Source: Oidiodendron maius Zn
Taxonomy: Eukaryota; Ascomycota; Leotiomycetes; Myxotrichaceae
Reading direction: 5' to 3'
Assembly: GCA_000827325.1 (NCBI GenBank)
Contig: KN832879.1
Span: 1,178,001-1,242,000, forward strand
DNA length: 64,000 nt
The notes under the pieces are model-generated. The model did no database searches and was not told the DNA's origin. It was given only the letters and a program-made list of their open reading frames with translations. Below, piece after piece: positions 21,866 to 34,178 of this stretch (the first letter of the stretch is position 1; each line of letters begins with the position of its first letter). The position numbers and the translations under genes were made by a program.

Positions 21866-24850
21866 CTACAGGGTAGGAAGGTGGAGGCTTGCAAAAGACT
21901 GCAGTAGCTTCGTAACCGCTTCGTGCCCCCCCGCCCTAGCCCGTGATAGCGGCGTCTGACCGTAAGAGTCCTTCAATTCTACATCCACATTACCAGTGTT
22001 AAGAAGCAGCTTTACCACCGCTTCTCGCCCGTACCCCGCAGCCCACGACAGCGGCGTCACACCGCGAGAGTCCTTCGAGTCTGCGTCTACCTTGCTGGTG
22101 TCCAACAGTAGCCTCACGATCGCTTCGTGCCCGTTCCGAGCAGCCCAAGACAGCGGAGTCCAATTATAACTTCCGTCAGAGCCCTTCAAGTCCTCCATAT
22201 TCATAATATCCACAAGCAACGGCCAACCGCAAAATTCGTGACAGCCCTTCGAGTCCCCGTCCACCTTGCCGGTGTCCAGCAGCAATTTCACAATCGTTTC
22301 GTGGCCATTCTGCGCAGCCCATGACAGCGGTGTCCGATCGTAACAATCCTTCGAGTCCACGTTTAACTTGCCGGTGTCCAACAGCAACTTTACGATCGCT
22401 TCGTGCCCGTTCTGCGCAGCCCACGCCAACGGTCAGACCATACCCTATGTAACGGTCCTTTGAGTCCACGTCCACATTGTTGGTGTCCAGCAGAAGCTTC
22501 ACGACCGCTTCGTGCCCATTCCGCGCAGCCCACGACAGCGGCGTCCAACCATAAGAGTCGAAACGGTCCCCCAAGTCCGCATCCACCTTGCCGGTATCTA
22601 GCAGCAGCTTTACGACCGCTTCATGCCCGTTCCCCGCAGGCCATGATAGCGGTGTCCGACCGCAATAATCCTTCAAGTTGGCTCTGATGTTTTTGTCTCC
22701 GTACTGGCCCATTAAAAGCCTCTTTGTCAAGTAAAGAAGCCCATGAATTGCTGTAAGGTGCAGTCCAGTTATAGGATTTGGGGAGTCTCTACTATAAACT
22801 TGATATTTATACTTTAGTATCAGCAGGGCTTGGATAGTAGATTCTACCAAGGCTTTATCACAGAGGAATGCCAGCGCTAAGCAAGAAACAGTGTTTTCTA
22901 CTGGTCGTGTTGTTCACCCAATAACGCGTGGAGTAGTCGAAAAATGCATTCTCCGCAAGCCTCTGTTCGAAAGCTTTAACACTGCTACAGCTGCCGTTTT
23001 GGAACGTGCTGAAGGATAAGTACGTCAGGCAGGTTACTGACATCTCTTTCTGAGCGCCAGGGTTCCATTCCAATCCTACGCGCTTAAAGTACTCTTGTGT
23101 TGTGTGGTGCACAAGGCGGATGATGTTGCCCTTCTCATCCGCTATAACAAGGCCGGCGCAGACAGAGATGATATCATCCACGTCAAAAATGTTATCGGTG
23201 TTTAGACTTTTATCACCTGGCTCGATAGCTAGCGCATGGCATAGCTCTGTCGTCGTAAGTAATCTCTGCGCATAACTTATCCAGCATATAGCTCGCCGAG
23301 CAAGCAGGCGATCTTCATTGAGTTGTCCGTCTATTCGTTTAATCGCCTCATTATAGGCCTCATCAAGCGCTGCTGCCCCTTTAGGGAGTTTGTCCAGCGT
23401 AGAGAGCACTCTGTGCTTTGTCTTTTTATCAAGAAGTGAATCAATATGCAGGCACGCAAGAAGGAACCTAACAATTCTATTAACATTGCTCCGTGCATAC
23501 AGTATAGTAGAGATCACTTACATGCCATCTGCAGCTTTAACAATCTTATCCTGCACAGCCTGCTTGAGTCCATCATCGCGTTGGACGCATTTCGACAAAC
23601 GTGGCATCTGACCTGTCACAAAGCACCTCACGTCCTCTTCACTCGCATGCACTTCCAGTATGAGGGCCGATTGAAACATCGATGTTATTTCGGGGAGAGA
23701 ACGAGAGGTGAAGAGAAGCCGCATGTCTGTACTAACTTGCAAATCACACAATTTATTGACAAGTCGATTTCGCGCACCATCTCTGTTTGCACATTCGTCC
23801 AATGCATCAACTATGATGTAGACTGCAGGATAACTTGAACATATAGACTGTAGAGCACAGAATATCTCGTCGAAAGACGGTCTGCTTCTTTGCCTTGAGT
23901 GGAAGTCATACATTTCCTTCACTGGAGCAGCTATGTTCGGCAGGCTCTGAACTAGCTGCTTTAGAATAGCAGCAAGCAGAGTCGTTGCACTTTGATCGGC
24001 TTGTATCTTGTAGCTGCAGAACAGGTAGGCGACTCTGATGTCATCACCTTGTATTGTTCTGCAGAGATGATCAACGGTGATTGCCGCCATCATCGTTTTT
24101 CCAGCTCCTGGTATACCAGGACAGAATAGCGTCTTGTCAGATCCCTGTAGCCATCTCTTGAACTCAGGAGAGTCTAAGAACCATTGTCCTGTGCCTTCAT
24201 GTCTCCGAGTGATGATATCATGCTGCTGGGCGGGGAAGTCAGTCGGCGAGAGCCACTCTATAATAGCATGGCGTTCTTGGAGTTTCAGAGCATCCCATTG
24301 CAGATTCTGCGTGTCCTGAATCGCGACGACGTGCGCCTGGAGGAGAGGTAGGGTGTTTCGCACAATTAAAGTGTCTTCCTTGATCGCTAAAGACAGTTTC
24401 CTTAACGGGGTGAGTACATAATTTTCGCCAATATTGATGCACATACAGGTGATCCATCTCGAGCGCAATATTCACTAGACTCTTAAGCCGCTCCATTCTT
24501 GCCAGGATGCTTGCTACTTCTTCCTTGCTGAATTTCCACAACAGCCGCTGCTTAACCTTCTGTACGCCATCTTGAATCTCCACTGTTGACCGCAGCTGTT
24601 CAAGGGCCTGCTTGTACTGGTCGAGAGGTCCGTTCTCGACGTTGAGATTCCGAACTGCTGTGAACCAAGCTCCCCCGGTTTGGTCTAGGTTGAGATGATA
24701 CAGAAGATTAATAAGGATACCGTATAAGTTTGAAGCCTCAGTCGCACAATCCCGGCATTCTTTTGGAGCGTATTTGATGTCCTTGAGGTACTTGATCACT
24801 TCGCCTGTGAGCTGTAGGACGGTGATGATGCTGGCAATATCACTGAGCAT
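21866..24850 (-). pseudogene. NACHT-ankyrin receptor (fungal NLR), two frame changes
   Basis: Start at 24850 (MLSDIASIITVLQLTGEVI), the usual opening of the fungal N-terminal STAND domain (Helo-like/PF17111 type). Intron 24401-24446 (46 bp, GTATGT...AAG) joins EMDHL to KLSLAIKED. The NACHT domain follows: P-loop GIPGAGKT, Walker B YIIVDALDEC. Intron 23468-23521 (54 bp) joins ADGM to FLLACLHID. A winged-helix-like region leads to about eight ankyrin repeats ending LLQSFASLHLPTL at 21866. The frame changes twice, near 22,915 (after YWVNNT) and near 22,430 (inside an ankyrin unit), each consistent with loss of one base in a C-rich run. These may be real lesions or base-calling errors. One ankyrin unit is followed by an unusual 24-residue spacer. 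Likely cytosolic immune or incompatibility receptor. Confidence 0.8.
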
Positions 24851-25001
24851 CCATTTCGCGAAACGCAGATGGACTTGCAAATTAGAACACCGCACTTGCG
24901 CGAGCGATGTTGTTTGAGCATGGGCGGCAGCCCTTTATCAAGGTGCTGGCGGTTTCTGCGCCATCGTGTGCCCTGTGCATCTCCTTGACCAGGCACATGC
25001 G

Positions 25002-25114
25002 CAAGGTTTGCACCCCTCTTGGTTTAATAGGCCAATCAGATCATTGTAAATTTTATCCGAACCAATATCATCTCTTATGTTGCTTGCTTTGACAAGGGGG
25101 GGTGCAAACTTTTG
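25002..25114. repeat. Short inverted-repeat unit, MITE-like
   Basis: The left arm (25002-25021, containing GGTTTGCACCCCTCTTG) and the right arm (25093-25114, containing CAAGGGGGGGTGCAAAC) are near reverse complements, enclosing about 70 AT-rich bases. The size and arms resemble a miniature inverted-repeat element. A flanking target duplication was not found. Confidence 0.4.
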
Positions 25115-25123
25115 TCACTGAGT

Positions 25124-25214
25124 CGCTCAGGTTGCTCAGGCAGGGCTCAGGTTTTCTCAGGCGAGCTGACTGAGCCAAGGGTGAGCCAAGGGTGATTAGC
25201 GCCTGAGCAACCCA
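25124..25214. repeat. Cluster of GCTCAGG words in both orientations
   Basis: GCTCAGG or CTCAGG recurs at least four times on the plus strand between 25,124 and 25,165, and CCTGAGC/GAGCC words follow to 25,210. TTGCTCAGG near 25,132 pairs with CCTGAGCAA near 25,202. Clustered short motifs near an end are typical of sub-terminal transposase-binding regions, so this may be the 5' end of the degraded element that includes 25243-26440. Confidence 0.35.
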
Positions 25215-25242
25215 ATGCAATGCAGAACAAAGAGAAAGTTGA

Positions 25243-26440
25243 TTTGCGATACCCAAGTATCATCATACCGTTATCCTAGTCTCACATCAACCAGGTCTTT
25301 CTCCAACGACCGCAAATGCTCAAGGCCCAGCAATTAGGGCCTTGGCAGTCGATCTCCTCAACGAGTTGCATCCAGAAGTGGACGAGTGCCATAGAAACAA
25401 AGCAGGCCAGAAGCTGCAGGAGGAGATAGAAGAGAAGAGCAGGCTGATTGAGGCTAGTATAGCAATTCGCAGGCAATATATGCTTGCCAGAAAAGCCAGC
25501 GAGGACGATGCTATAGAGATGGCAAGCGAGGCCTCTCATCCATCCACAAACAATGGTCGCAAACGGGCATGCCGGCCTCCCAACAGGTTTAGCCTCTTTG
25601 TATACGAAGAAGATGAGGAGTATGTTGTGTTAAGGAGACAAAGGCGAGGCCGAAGGGAGGAAAGTCCCGTTGATATATACGAAATATGCCTCGCTGGGAT
25701 CACGAATGACGTGTCAGCAGGTATCTGAACAAAGTCCTTCCGCAATGCGCACTATAATTGCTACGGTGTCCCCGCTAGGGACCAGCAAGATTTTTTGTAC
25801 GCGCTATGCTTAGAAAGTACTTCCCGTAAGGGCAAGAGGAAGCTGCGTTTTGAAGGCGATACCTTTGAAGACAATGCCTTTGATCCCGACAAAGACTCAT
25901 ATACAGTCATTGAGGACAATTTGGATGATAGCGACTTGACCAGCATAGCATCCTCCGAATTAGTAAACTTGGACCCTACTGGCAAGACAACTACCGGCGA
26001 GAAATCTACAGAGAAATCTGCCGGAAACACTTGCCGGCAGTTGCTCGCTGCAGGGTACGAAGCCACTTTGCGGGGAGAAGCTGCCCTAAGAGACTTTGTC
26101 TCGGAAACACAACCGAATGACGAGACCAGGCATTGGCTTGCGCTGCTGTAAATGCCAGAAGGAAAATCTTGTACCGAGAATGATTGGATGACGAGTTTAC
26201 AATGAAAGTAGGCTTGAACCTGCTATACAATCGGATAAACGACCAGTCCGAGCTTTATTTCGGTAAATCAATCTATATCAAGTACTGAACATTCCCGTCC
26301 GATGTCACTGCTATTGGCAAGTCCAAGTGGGAGGTTAGTGCAGCTTAAAGGAAAGCAGCAAAGCGGTACGCTCAGTGAAGGCCAGCTTTATTGATTTATT
26401 TGGTTAATGTAGTTATATAATATCGAGTGCGCAAGGCGCC
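25243..26440 (+). pseudogene. Unidentified degraded coding region
   Basis: One forward frame stays open over most of 25243-26149. It reads RALAVDLLNELHPEVDEC, then a charged coiled-coil-like stretch (LQEEIEEKSRLIEASIAIRR), a basic patch, and an acidic C-terminal half (DDSDLTSIASSELVNLD). Further coding-like sequence follows in another frame to about 26,440. There are several internal stops, mainly at positions where a tryptophan codon would fit, which suggests RIP and therefore a repeated sequence. Family not recognised; it may be a transposon-borne gene. Confidence 0.35.
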
Positions 26441-27786
26441 ATGTGATATAAATGATCAGCTTATTAGAAAGCTTGCTTTCAGCTTTAAGATATTTCCCTT
26501 GCGCGAGCTGCCCTCCACGTCCCTGTAACCTGCATGCGACTGTATTAATTAATGATAATCCCGCCCGTAACCCTAATCCTCCAAAAAGGGGGGATTGGGA
26601 GGCTAGCCCACATAAAATGCATCAGAATCAGGCTTCCAGGAGAGGAGGAGCGGCAGGAGTGCTGGCAGGTGCAAATGGGACCGCCTGCCCAAATCTCTGC
26701 AAGCTCCCACCCCAAGCCTGCACAATGAGCCACCTCGCCAGTTCTTTCGATCTTCATGATGCTGCGGTAGTCAAATTCATCGCAGCATTTCTCTTCAAGG
26801 CTCCTACACCGTGCATATTGAGTTCACGTTCTCTGTAATCTATGGACACCGTGTGGTGACCCCTACCTTTCGAAATTAAGATTAGTTCGACACATGTTGC
26901 AGGACCGAAAAGTTAACGTCTTGTCGGCAGAATCAGACCACAACACTTCCCCTGGGGATCCAAAGTGAGATATTCAAACGGCACCGCGGTTTTGCAGGTC
27001 CGTGTGCTTAAATTATTCGATGAGTTTGAAGAGTAGGCAGCCGATTCGCTCGTGCCTGTACATCTCTAACATCCAGTATCGCATAGGAGAAAATGATTCT
27101 AATGGGACATCATCGTTCATCATAGTTAACGTGCCTATATCTCTGCCTATAACAGCTATTGTAGGAGATTTCCATCCTTGACAAAGAGCCTAGTTCAGAC
27201 TGATTTAATGCCACCTTTATTAAATTACGCGCTCTGCTTACAGGCATCAAAACCTTGGTTAGATCTTCACCATACTTCCAACCTACATTGGGGGGTTTAA
27301 ATCGTTGCCTGTACTACAATAGTGCAATGGATACAGTTGGTTGCAGGATTAGAGTTTTAACGTAGGTATAGGAGCAGGAGATAGGCAGGACCAGTTGAGA
27401 GGCTATATTTATCGTGTCATCTACTCTCGCTCTGCTAACGCTAGACATCGGCGCTAGATGATGAGATCTTCGCCTTCCCTGGTTCGACCCCGCATCATCT
27501 CCTGCCGAGCTCCGCGGGGTTCTTAGTATGATGCAAAGTTATCCTGGATGTAGCTATTCCGATTTCTTCTAGGCTGCCAAGCTCATTGGTAGGAAATATA
27601 ATTTCTCCGTCTGCAAGGCGTTAATTGTTGACTCTAACGTAAGTGGGATTCAACACCGTGATCTCTCTTCTATATAGCCGCGGGATATTTAGCTACAAAA
27701 GGTACGTCCTCCATGTCAGCCTCAAAAGTCGTCTTCTTTCATTTGCAATATTCGTATCATTGAGTGATGGTATCTTGGAGTACAAG
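26441..27786. other. Gene-free interval
   Basis: A 128-residue forward frame at 26452-26838 has low-complexity composition and no family signal and is not accepted as a gene. The stretch 27,440-27,520 contains a box-B-like word discussed among the rejected items. The last few hundred bases are presumed promoter of the glycosidase gene. Confidence 0.45.
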
Positions 27787-29436
27787 ATGAGATTCTCCCG
27801 AGTCACCTGCTCAGTGCTCCCCCTCCTCTCCTGCCTATACTCTGTCGCGAGTGCGGCTTGGACTGTTCCGAAAGAGTACGCTCTCACTGCATCCCCAGAT
27901 GGCCACTTCTTCCAAAAGTCAGATCGTTCTCCATTCTTTTGGCAGGGCGATACGGCATGGCTTCTCTTCCATCGCTTGAACTTCACCGAGGCGGAAATGT
28001 ACTTGTCCGATCGTGCCAGCAAAGGTTTCACCATAGTGCTCGCAGTAGGCTTGACACAGATCGGCATTGCCAGTCCAAATCGTGCCGGCGATCTACCCTT
28101 CGTAAATCAAGATCCTACCAAGCCAAACGAAGCCTATTGGGCCTACATTGACAGCATCGCCGAGCTAGCCTGGTCCTATGGCATCCGCATAGCCCTCGTA
28201 CCGTGTTGGGGTCAATACATACACGATAGCGCAGGCAATCCCTCCGTTATCAATGGAACAACAGCCTATACCTTTGGTAAATTTATTGGAGATCGATATC
28301 CGTATCTGCCCAAGATACTTGTCGCTGATACCAATCCGTTATGGGAGAACAAGACGGCCGTGATTGATGACTTTGCGGCAGGTGGGGTGATTCCGCAATA
28401 CAAGCACCAAGACTGGCGTCCGATCTACGATGACTTGGCTAATGGAATCGTGGCCGGCGAGCGACAAGTCACAAGTAATAGAGCCTGGAATCCATTGATG
28501 ACCATCCATCCCACAAACCTATGGTTTAATGGCTTGCCTATTGCTCTTGCAAGCGCCCAGATTGGTGACCGAGATTGGCTGACCATGGATGCATGCCAAT
28601 CTGGGCACACAGACTTCCCACCTGACGGACCGATCCCCTGGTGGAATGCACGTCGACCGTGGGAGCCAGTAGGCCTGATGTATGCGACAGGGCAGACCAC
28701 ATCCGGAAAGAAGAGGCCTGCTGTCGACAACGAGGCCCATTATGAGAATAGATATGATGATGGGAAAAGCGCTTACTTCTACTGGAATGCGAGTGATGTA
28801 CGAACCGGTACTTGGCAGTCGGTAAGTCCAGTTTTCCTCGGGAGAAGCATGGACCTTATTGAAGCGTGATGATAGGTCTTTGCTGGAGCAGCCGGCCTGA
28901 CATATGGAGCCGACAATGTCATGCAGATGTATATCCCGGGCATCTACACCCAGGACGGATCTGGCCCTGCGCGAGCCTGGTACGTTGACATCGGTCTTCC
29001 GGGCTCAAGCCAGATGCAGTACATTCAGAAGGCGATTTTTGACCGCGGAAATGGGAGTTACTTCACACGCGTACCCGCCCAAGATATTATTATTACCCCA
29101 GCTGGTATGCATTATCACATCTTTACCCACTCCTCACGCAACTTGAACAGTGAAGACTGATATTTTTCACTCATAGGCACTAATGACCTCCGCGTTACAG
29201 CTTCACGTGATGCCAAAGGTTCATGGATCATGGTGTATACGCCCACAGGTGCCGAGTTCACTATTGACATATCAAGCCTGAAGGTTCGAAAGCTTCAAGC
29301 TAGCTGGTATGACCCCACGACGGGCGTCTACACGACATTCAACATGGCCGCAAGTTCAGTCAAGCAGGCTACATTTACGCCTCCAAAGGCTAGTGGACAT
29401 GCGGACTGGGTTTTGGTACTGGACGGGGAGAGTTAG
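27787..29436 (+). CDS. Secreted DUF4038/GH140-like (apiosidase-type) glycoside hydrolase
   Basis: Exons 27787-28821, 28876-29104 and 29177-29436 give 507 residues. Introns of 54 bp (GTAAGT...TAG) and 72 bp (GTATGC...TAG) keep frame. The signal peptide is MRFSRVTCSVLPLLSCLYSVASA. The frame is open further upstream, but the ATG at 27787 gives the export signal. The catalytic domain (PF13204 type) opens with FFWQGDTAWLLFHRL and includes LVADTNPLWE (Asp about residue 181) and VDNEAHYEN (Glu about residue 316), placed like the acid/base and nucleophile of GH140. The C-terminal TIDISSLKVRKLQASWYDPTTG matches the small beta domain (PF12904 type) that follows such catalytic domains. Probably acts outside the cell on plant rhamnogalacturonan-II-type side chains or related sugars; the exact substrate is unknown. 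Confidence 0.85.
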
Positions 29437-31266
29437 GGGCTGATAATACTACAATGAGTGTAGATCTAGAGCCTATATTTATGGTAGGGAATGTCTACCA
29501 AATTTTAAATATCACGCGAACTATGAGTTGATAGATGTATTCAATATTGCAGACAGTCAAAATTCGTTGATTAAACAGCAGGTACTGTTAGGGCGGGATG
29601 CGAGCCGAAAAGGCTCTGTTTGTTTGCGCTTGAACCTTAAAAACAGCAAACCATGCTCTGCTCCGTCGTGTCAATGGCATGTCTTTTCTATCTGGCCTTC
29701 CTGCTTGGGCTCTAAGCCAGACTGGGCAGAATCCGTCACCAAATAGATATAGTGCTAATTTCAGTACTATAAGCAACTAAGTTTAATTTAAAAGCATTTA
29801 AAAATATACTTAAGGGTGCGTGGCACCCTTGCCACCGGGGTTAATGCACGAGAGTTACCGGTGAGGAGGGACGCTATGCGCAACCCTCAAGGGTAGTCGG
29901 GGTTAGGTGGGTGCAGCTGCCGTCATTGGGGGCTGGATCAGTCATGGCTGGGCAAGTGGCAAGGAGCACAGTCTAATTGCGTAAGTCCCCGCAGCGATGA
30001 TACTAGGCGGGTTAGCCATTTGGATCGCAATCTCACTGCCAATGCCGCGTGATGGCAGCAGGCGAGCGGAGATCATCACGTCGTATATCAACAAGAGGCG
30101 TGGCTAAACTTATGACGGTGTGTAATTGGTAGTGTGTGTGTGAGTGGTACTGTGCTGGACCTGTATATCTCTGCGCCCGTGATGATTCCATTCTTCGGCC
30201 ATGCCACGGACAGAGCTAAACGTTGGCGGTTGGGTGTCGTACAGTGCCACTGCCCTTTGCAGATGTCGGCTCCTCGCAACTTCGACCCTACGTTTGTAAC
30301 GTGTCAATGCCACATTTTTACAGTGCCAAGACCCCATTTTGCTGTGCCGAGGCTACGGATTTACTGTGTCAATAGTTTGTTCGACAACCACTAAGCAACT
30401 AGGCTATGTACGTTCCATATCTAATCGAAGGCCTGCAGGCTGAAACTGCAGGCGCTCTGTAGGGCCTCTGCAACTGTGTGCCAGGAGACTCATCTGTGGC
30501 AGCTGATCGGCACCTATCTCATTGCCGTTCTGTGTAGTGCACGCGCTCTGACCATTCCCGCTGGGTCCGATTCCGAGTAGTCTGGAGACCCATACTGCGA
30601 CTTCACTGCGAAGGTCGACTGTGTGTCGCGTAAGTAGCGCGAATTCCACTTGAAATCCTTCTTGTTCCCCAACCCGGTTCCGTGCTGCTGTTGACACGTC
30701 ACGGCGATGGGCCTCTCTCCAGCGGAACCAAGTAGTAAGACGGACATATTCCCAAGCCCCAAGACCGCCCGCTGGGGCATAAGGAATGGATGGCATCATG
30801 GATTTCTGTGCCGAGATGGAAGACTATCGTACATGTGCAGCTGCAGTACTGGTTGGACTGTACCTTCCGACACCCCAGCATCCACATCGCCGCCATCCCA
30901 CTCCGGGACATCCCTATACTCTGTATAGTTCTCACTGAACACCGTACTGCTATGAAGTTTTTCAAACGAGCTTAGCGTGGTACCTGACATGGGGGTTTTG
31001 CTTTGGGCGGACACGGACTAAGTCATCACCGACCTTCCCTTTCCCCTAGTCCGCTCTCGCCCCCGTAGCCTACACTTGTGGCACTTGAACGCCGAGTACG
31101 TATTGTAATCTTATATCGTAGGAAGCTTCTAACCAATATCTTCGCATCGTAGTCTTCATTACATTTCTGTGACACAAATAGATGACAGTATTTTGGTATT
31201 CATGTCTCGCTTGCTGATGTTACTTATCCCTTTCCCAACCCAATCATTCTTCAATTATTCATCCTC
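29437..31266. other. Gene-poor interval
   Basis: Several overlapping frames exist at 30,400-30,970 on the minus strand (the longest, 131 residues, at 30404-30799). They overlap each other in different frames and lack family signals, so none is accepted. Short words such as CAGTGCCA recur near 30,240-30,340. Nothing else is seen. Confidence 0.4.
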
Positions 31267-31940
31267 GGGATTTTCCTGAATATCCTTTATATGCGTTGTC
31301 AAAATCAAGGCATTTTTGGCCCATGTGATGTAAGTGATTCTGAATACTCTCTCCCGCATTGAAGTATGTGTAAGTTGGATTGGCATTGGTTGGATCTGAT
31401 ATGTACCTCTTTATGGAGTAGGTATAGTCCGTGGCGGACAAGGTGTAGGATGGTGTGCTACATGAAGGATACTGCGTTGACAAGGAGGAGGTGCTTATGT
31501 GACCCCATGCAGAAGTTCTGTGAGGGGCCTATTCAGCATGGAGCTACTTTTGGCTGGGATAGGTGCTATTTGGATGGATCATGGTAGAGACAGGAGTGAA
31601 GGGTTATTTAAGCGATAGTGTCCCAGTGATACTCCATGATCATGACAAATGAGATTGAGTTTGTAGAGAAAGCAGTACATACTTCGTGATTGAGCCTATT
31701 GTTGCTCCAGTTGAGGAAGGACGGGGAGCCATTGTTGCAGGGCCAGTTTGGGAAGAAAGGGAAGAAGGGGAGGTGCACGTGACAGAGCCAGTAGAGTTCA
31801 GAGTAAGGTTAGATTGGAAATAAGACAGGAAAGCCGCGAGGTTTGTTGCCTTTGAATGGGAAGACGAAATAGACTCTGAGCAACATGTCTGCTGGGACGC
31901 GGTATTCTTTATACACCGAAGGTAGAGTAAAGGTATGTAT
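31267..31940 (-). repeat. Dispersed repeat family, copy 1 (main block)
   Basis: About 670 bases align along their length with 41034-41660. Shared landmarks include GATTTTCCTGAA at the left, GATTCTGAATACTCTCTCC, TTGGATTGGCATTGG, and CGGTATTCTTTATA near the right. Read on the minus strand, both copies have a TATAAAGAATACCGCG word followed by an ATG, an open stretch ending in a GTATGT donor-like site, and a second conserved coding-like stretch. This suggests a spliced gene carried on the repeat. The class is not known. Confidence 0.6.
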
Positions 31941-32329
31941 AGAGACTCCAGGAATTTATGTGACAACAGTTTCCCGGAGGAATACTGTAATGACTCGGGC
32001 ACGGCACTGTAAATGACTCGGGCGAATCACGGACGGAGGCCTGTCCGCAAACAGTCGGTGAGGCGGCCTTCATGGGAACACAACTATGCACTCGAATAGG
32101 GGCGGCCGCCAGACTGGTCCTGGAATCTAGACTGTGACAGTCCCGTAACTGGGACTGTGATGGTCCTGTAACCGGGATTGTGGTCTCTCATAATGCTGGC
32201 CAGGTCTGGTGTGTCTTACCAGACAGAGGTAGAGATATACGTGCGAAATGCCGTCCCGCCGCTTGGAACTTCCGTAGTGCGCATTCTGGGTCCTGTGGCG
32301 TATTGTGTGTGCCGTTAATACGCGGCGCA

Positions 32330-32455
32330 TGGTAGGTGCGCAGTACTTTTGTGGTGAGTGCGGTTGGCGTAGTTGCTTCTTCTATTACGGGTAGGGGATG
32401 TCTTGCGGCTGATGGTACTTCTGTAGCGGCCGCTATCTTATTTGACGAGGCCATC
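32330..32455 (-). repeat. Dispersed repeat family, copy 1 (upstream block)
   Basis: This block resembles 41940-42065 and, more weakly, 42900-43015: GTACTTTTGTGGTG, then CTTATGGCTGA/CTTGCGGCTGA, then CTTATTTGACGAGG. On the minus strand of copy 1 it opens an 88-residue frame beginning MASSNKIAAATEVPS. Just upstream, near 32,600, is a TTGGCGCC word of the sort found near retroelement leaders. It may be the start of a gag-like gene of an LTR element, but this is not shown. Confidence 0.4.
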
Positions 32456-34178
32456 TTCCGTCACAGGTTCCCACGTCTTCCGCGCCCGGCCGGTGACCAT
32501 ATCCATCGATAGGGGTTTTGTGAATCGGCAGGCGCGGGGCAAGTGCAGGCCGAAGATTGGCTGGGAAAGTCCTGGAAGTGTCCTTCTGTGGCGCCAAATT
32601 GCGCGAACATTCCCTAATAATCCCTGAATATCGCAACCGGGAGGGGGCGGGATGAGGGAATATGGTACGAAGTTGTGCCGTGCGGATCTCGGAAGCCGAC
32701 ATGGAAAATCAGGGGTCGGCTGGCTTCCCGCATTTAAGTCCTGGCTTCAAGTCCCACCATATCTGATCTCCAGGCACGTGGATGTTCACGCTAGTCATAT
32801 GTAGCTCATGTTAATTCCAATAACCACACGAATACCCTGCATTGGCATTTACTGCCTATGTCATCTACACTGCAATGTTATTAAAAGGGATCAGCTAAGT
32901 CGCTGCAACACTTACCTAAATTACTGCAACCCTTCCTCTTCAGGATAAACGACTCGGCGCATCACATGTACCTACACCATAGTACTTTTTTCCTGCGTGA
33001 TTGCATGTACCCCTTGTGCTCAATATATTAAAACTACCTAAATACTAGTGCCTACCTCAATACAGTCAAACACCTCGCCCTCAGTAAGTGATATACCTAT
33101 AATTGCAGTATCCACTAGACTCTCGAACTAATATATTAATGATATACCATATATATACTCTCAGGGGTTGAATGCAATGAGCCAAAGCAGCAATCAGTTA
33201 ACTGCATTGCAAGAAGGTCTAGCTAAGGAAGGACAACTAATTTACAGACAGTAAGAAATAATATAGCTAAGCTTAAACATAGGCCTCACTATAACCTAAG
33301 CTTAGCTATACAGCTACGAGGAGGATAGTCCGCATGCTCTCTGGTGGGCATTGCAATACGTATATATCAGACACTACTCTGATGAGCCGAGTGTAGGTTT
33401 TAACTCGGAATATTGATACTTCTCCTATCCCGCCTGACTCCTCTGATGCGACGACTAGGAGTACTCAAACATCCCCTGGTGTTTGCTCTGGCAGAGAAGT
33501 TTCGATCAGCTCCTTTATGGCGCTATAAACTGTTGGCAATGGCGAAGAAAATACTGATTATCAGAAACAAGCACTGATATGGCCCCAAGTCACTGATTGG
33601 GATCGTATTTGGTGTACAAGAACCTTTTTTGACGGGCAGAAATGTGCCCTATTCTAATAGTGGGAACTGACCTTGACGCTTAAGTGGCCCTACTATTAAT
33701 GGGTGAATGCGAGTAGTCCCACAAAAGCAAAACCTCTACAAAATCAACAACACAAAAACGACCTCAATACAACAAACATTCACCACCACGAAACCTACCA
33801 ACTATTACTTCAGCGTCAAGCGCAATTTTCAGTCCATGGCTCCTCCTATGCAGCAGCACTCTGCTCTTCAAGCCTCCAACGAGGGGAGTAAAACCACCTC
33901 TTTTAGTTGAAGATCAAGTCGGAGAGAAGCACTGGTAGCCCAAGCGACTTTTCATCGAAACGCTTTGAAAGTTACCGTCTAAGTACAGCATTGAGCCGCA
34001 GTCTAATAACACAAGAGTTAAGCCCCTATCCAAAACTGCGCCAAACAATCCGTGTATCCAGCCGCCCCGGGCAGTCCCTTCTAGTGTACATATGATACTC
34101 AATACTCTGGGATACTCGATCGAAACATTTACTTGTCTGCTTTAGCAATATCTGTCGCTAGCCCCTTGCCTGCCCCGC
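32456..34178. other. Gene-poor interval
   Basis: Contains the leader-like sequence of the repeat copy and the hairpin at 33263-33309. The region 33,700-33,960 has short overlapping frames of Gln/Thr-rich composition that are not accepted as genes. Confidence 0.4.
33263..33309. repeat. Hairpin: 13-bp perfect inverted repeat with 21-base loop
   Basis: ATAGCTAAGCTTA at 33263-33275 pairs with TAAGCTTAGCTAT at 33297-33309. It sits in AT-rich DNA without a gene, and its role is unknown. Confidence 0.6.

Noticed and set aside
26452-26838. 128-residue forward frame as a gene
   Set aside because: Low-complexity composition, a competing minus-strand frame and no domain, splice or export signal.
27440-27520. 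tRNA gene suggested by the box-B-like word GGTTCGACCC at 27481
   Set aside because: The bases around the T-loop do not form a T stem, and no matching 5' acceptor strand or box A lies at the right distance. The AGATGATG/CATCATCT pairing encloses only about 31 bases.
30404-30965. Minus-strand frames of 88-131 residues as genes
   Set aside because: Three overlapping frames on the same strand, all without family signals, in GC-richer DNA where long chance frames are common.
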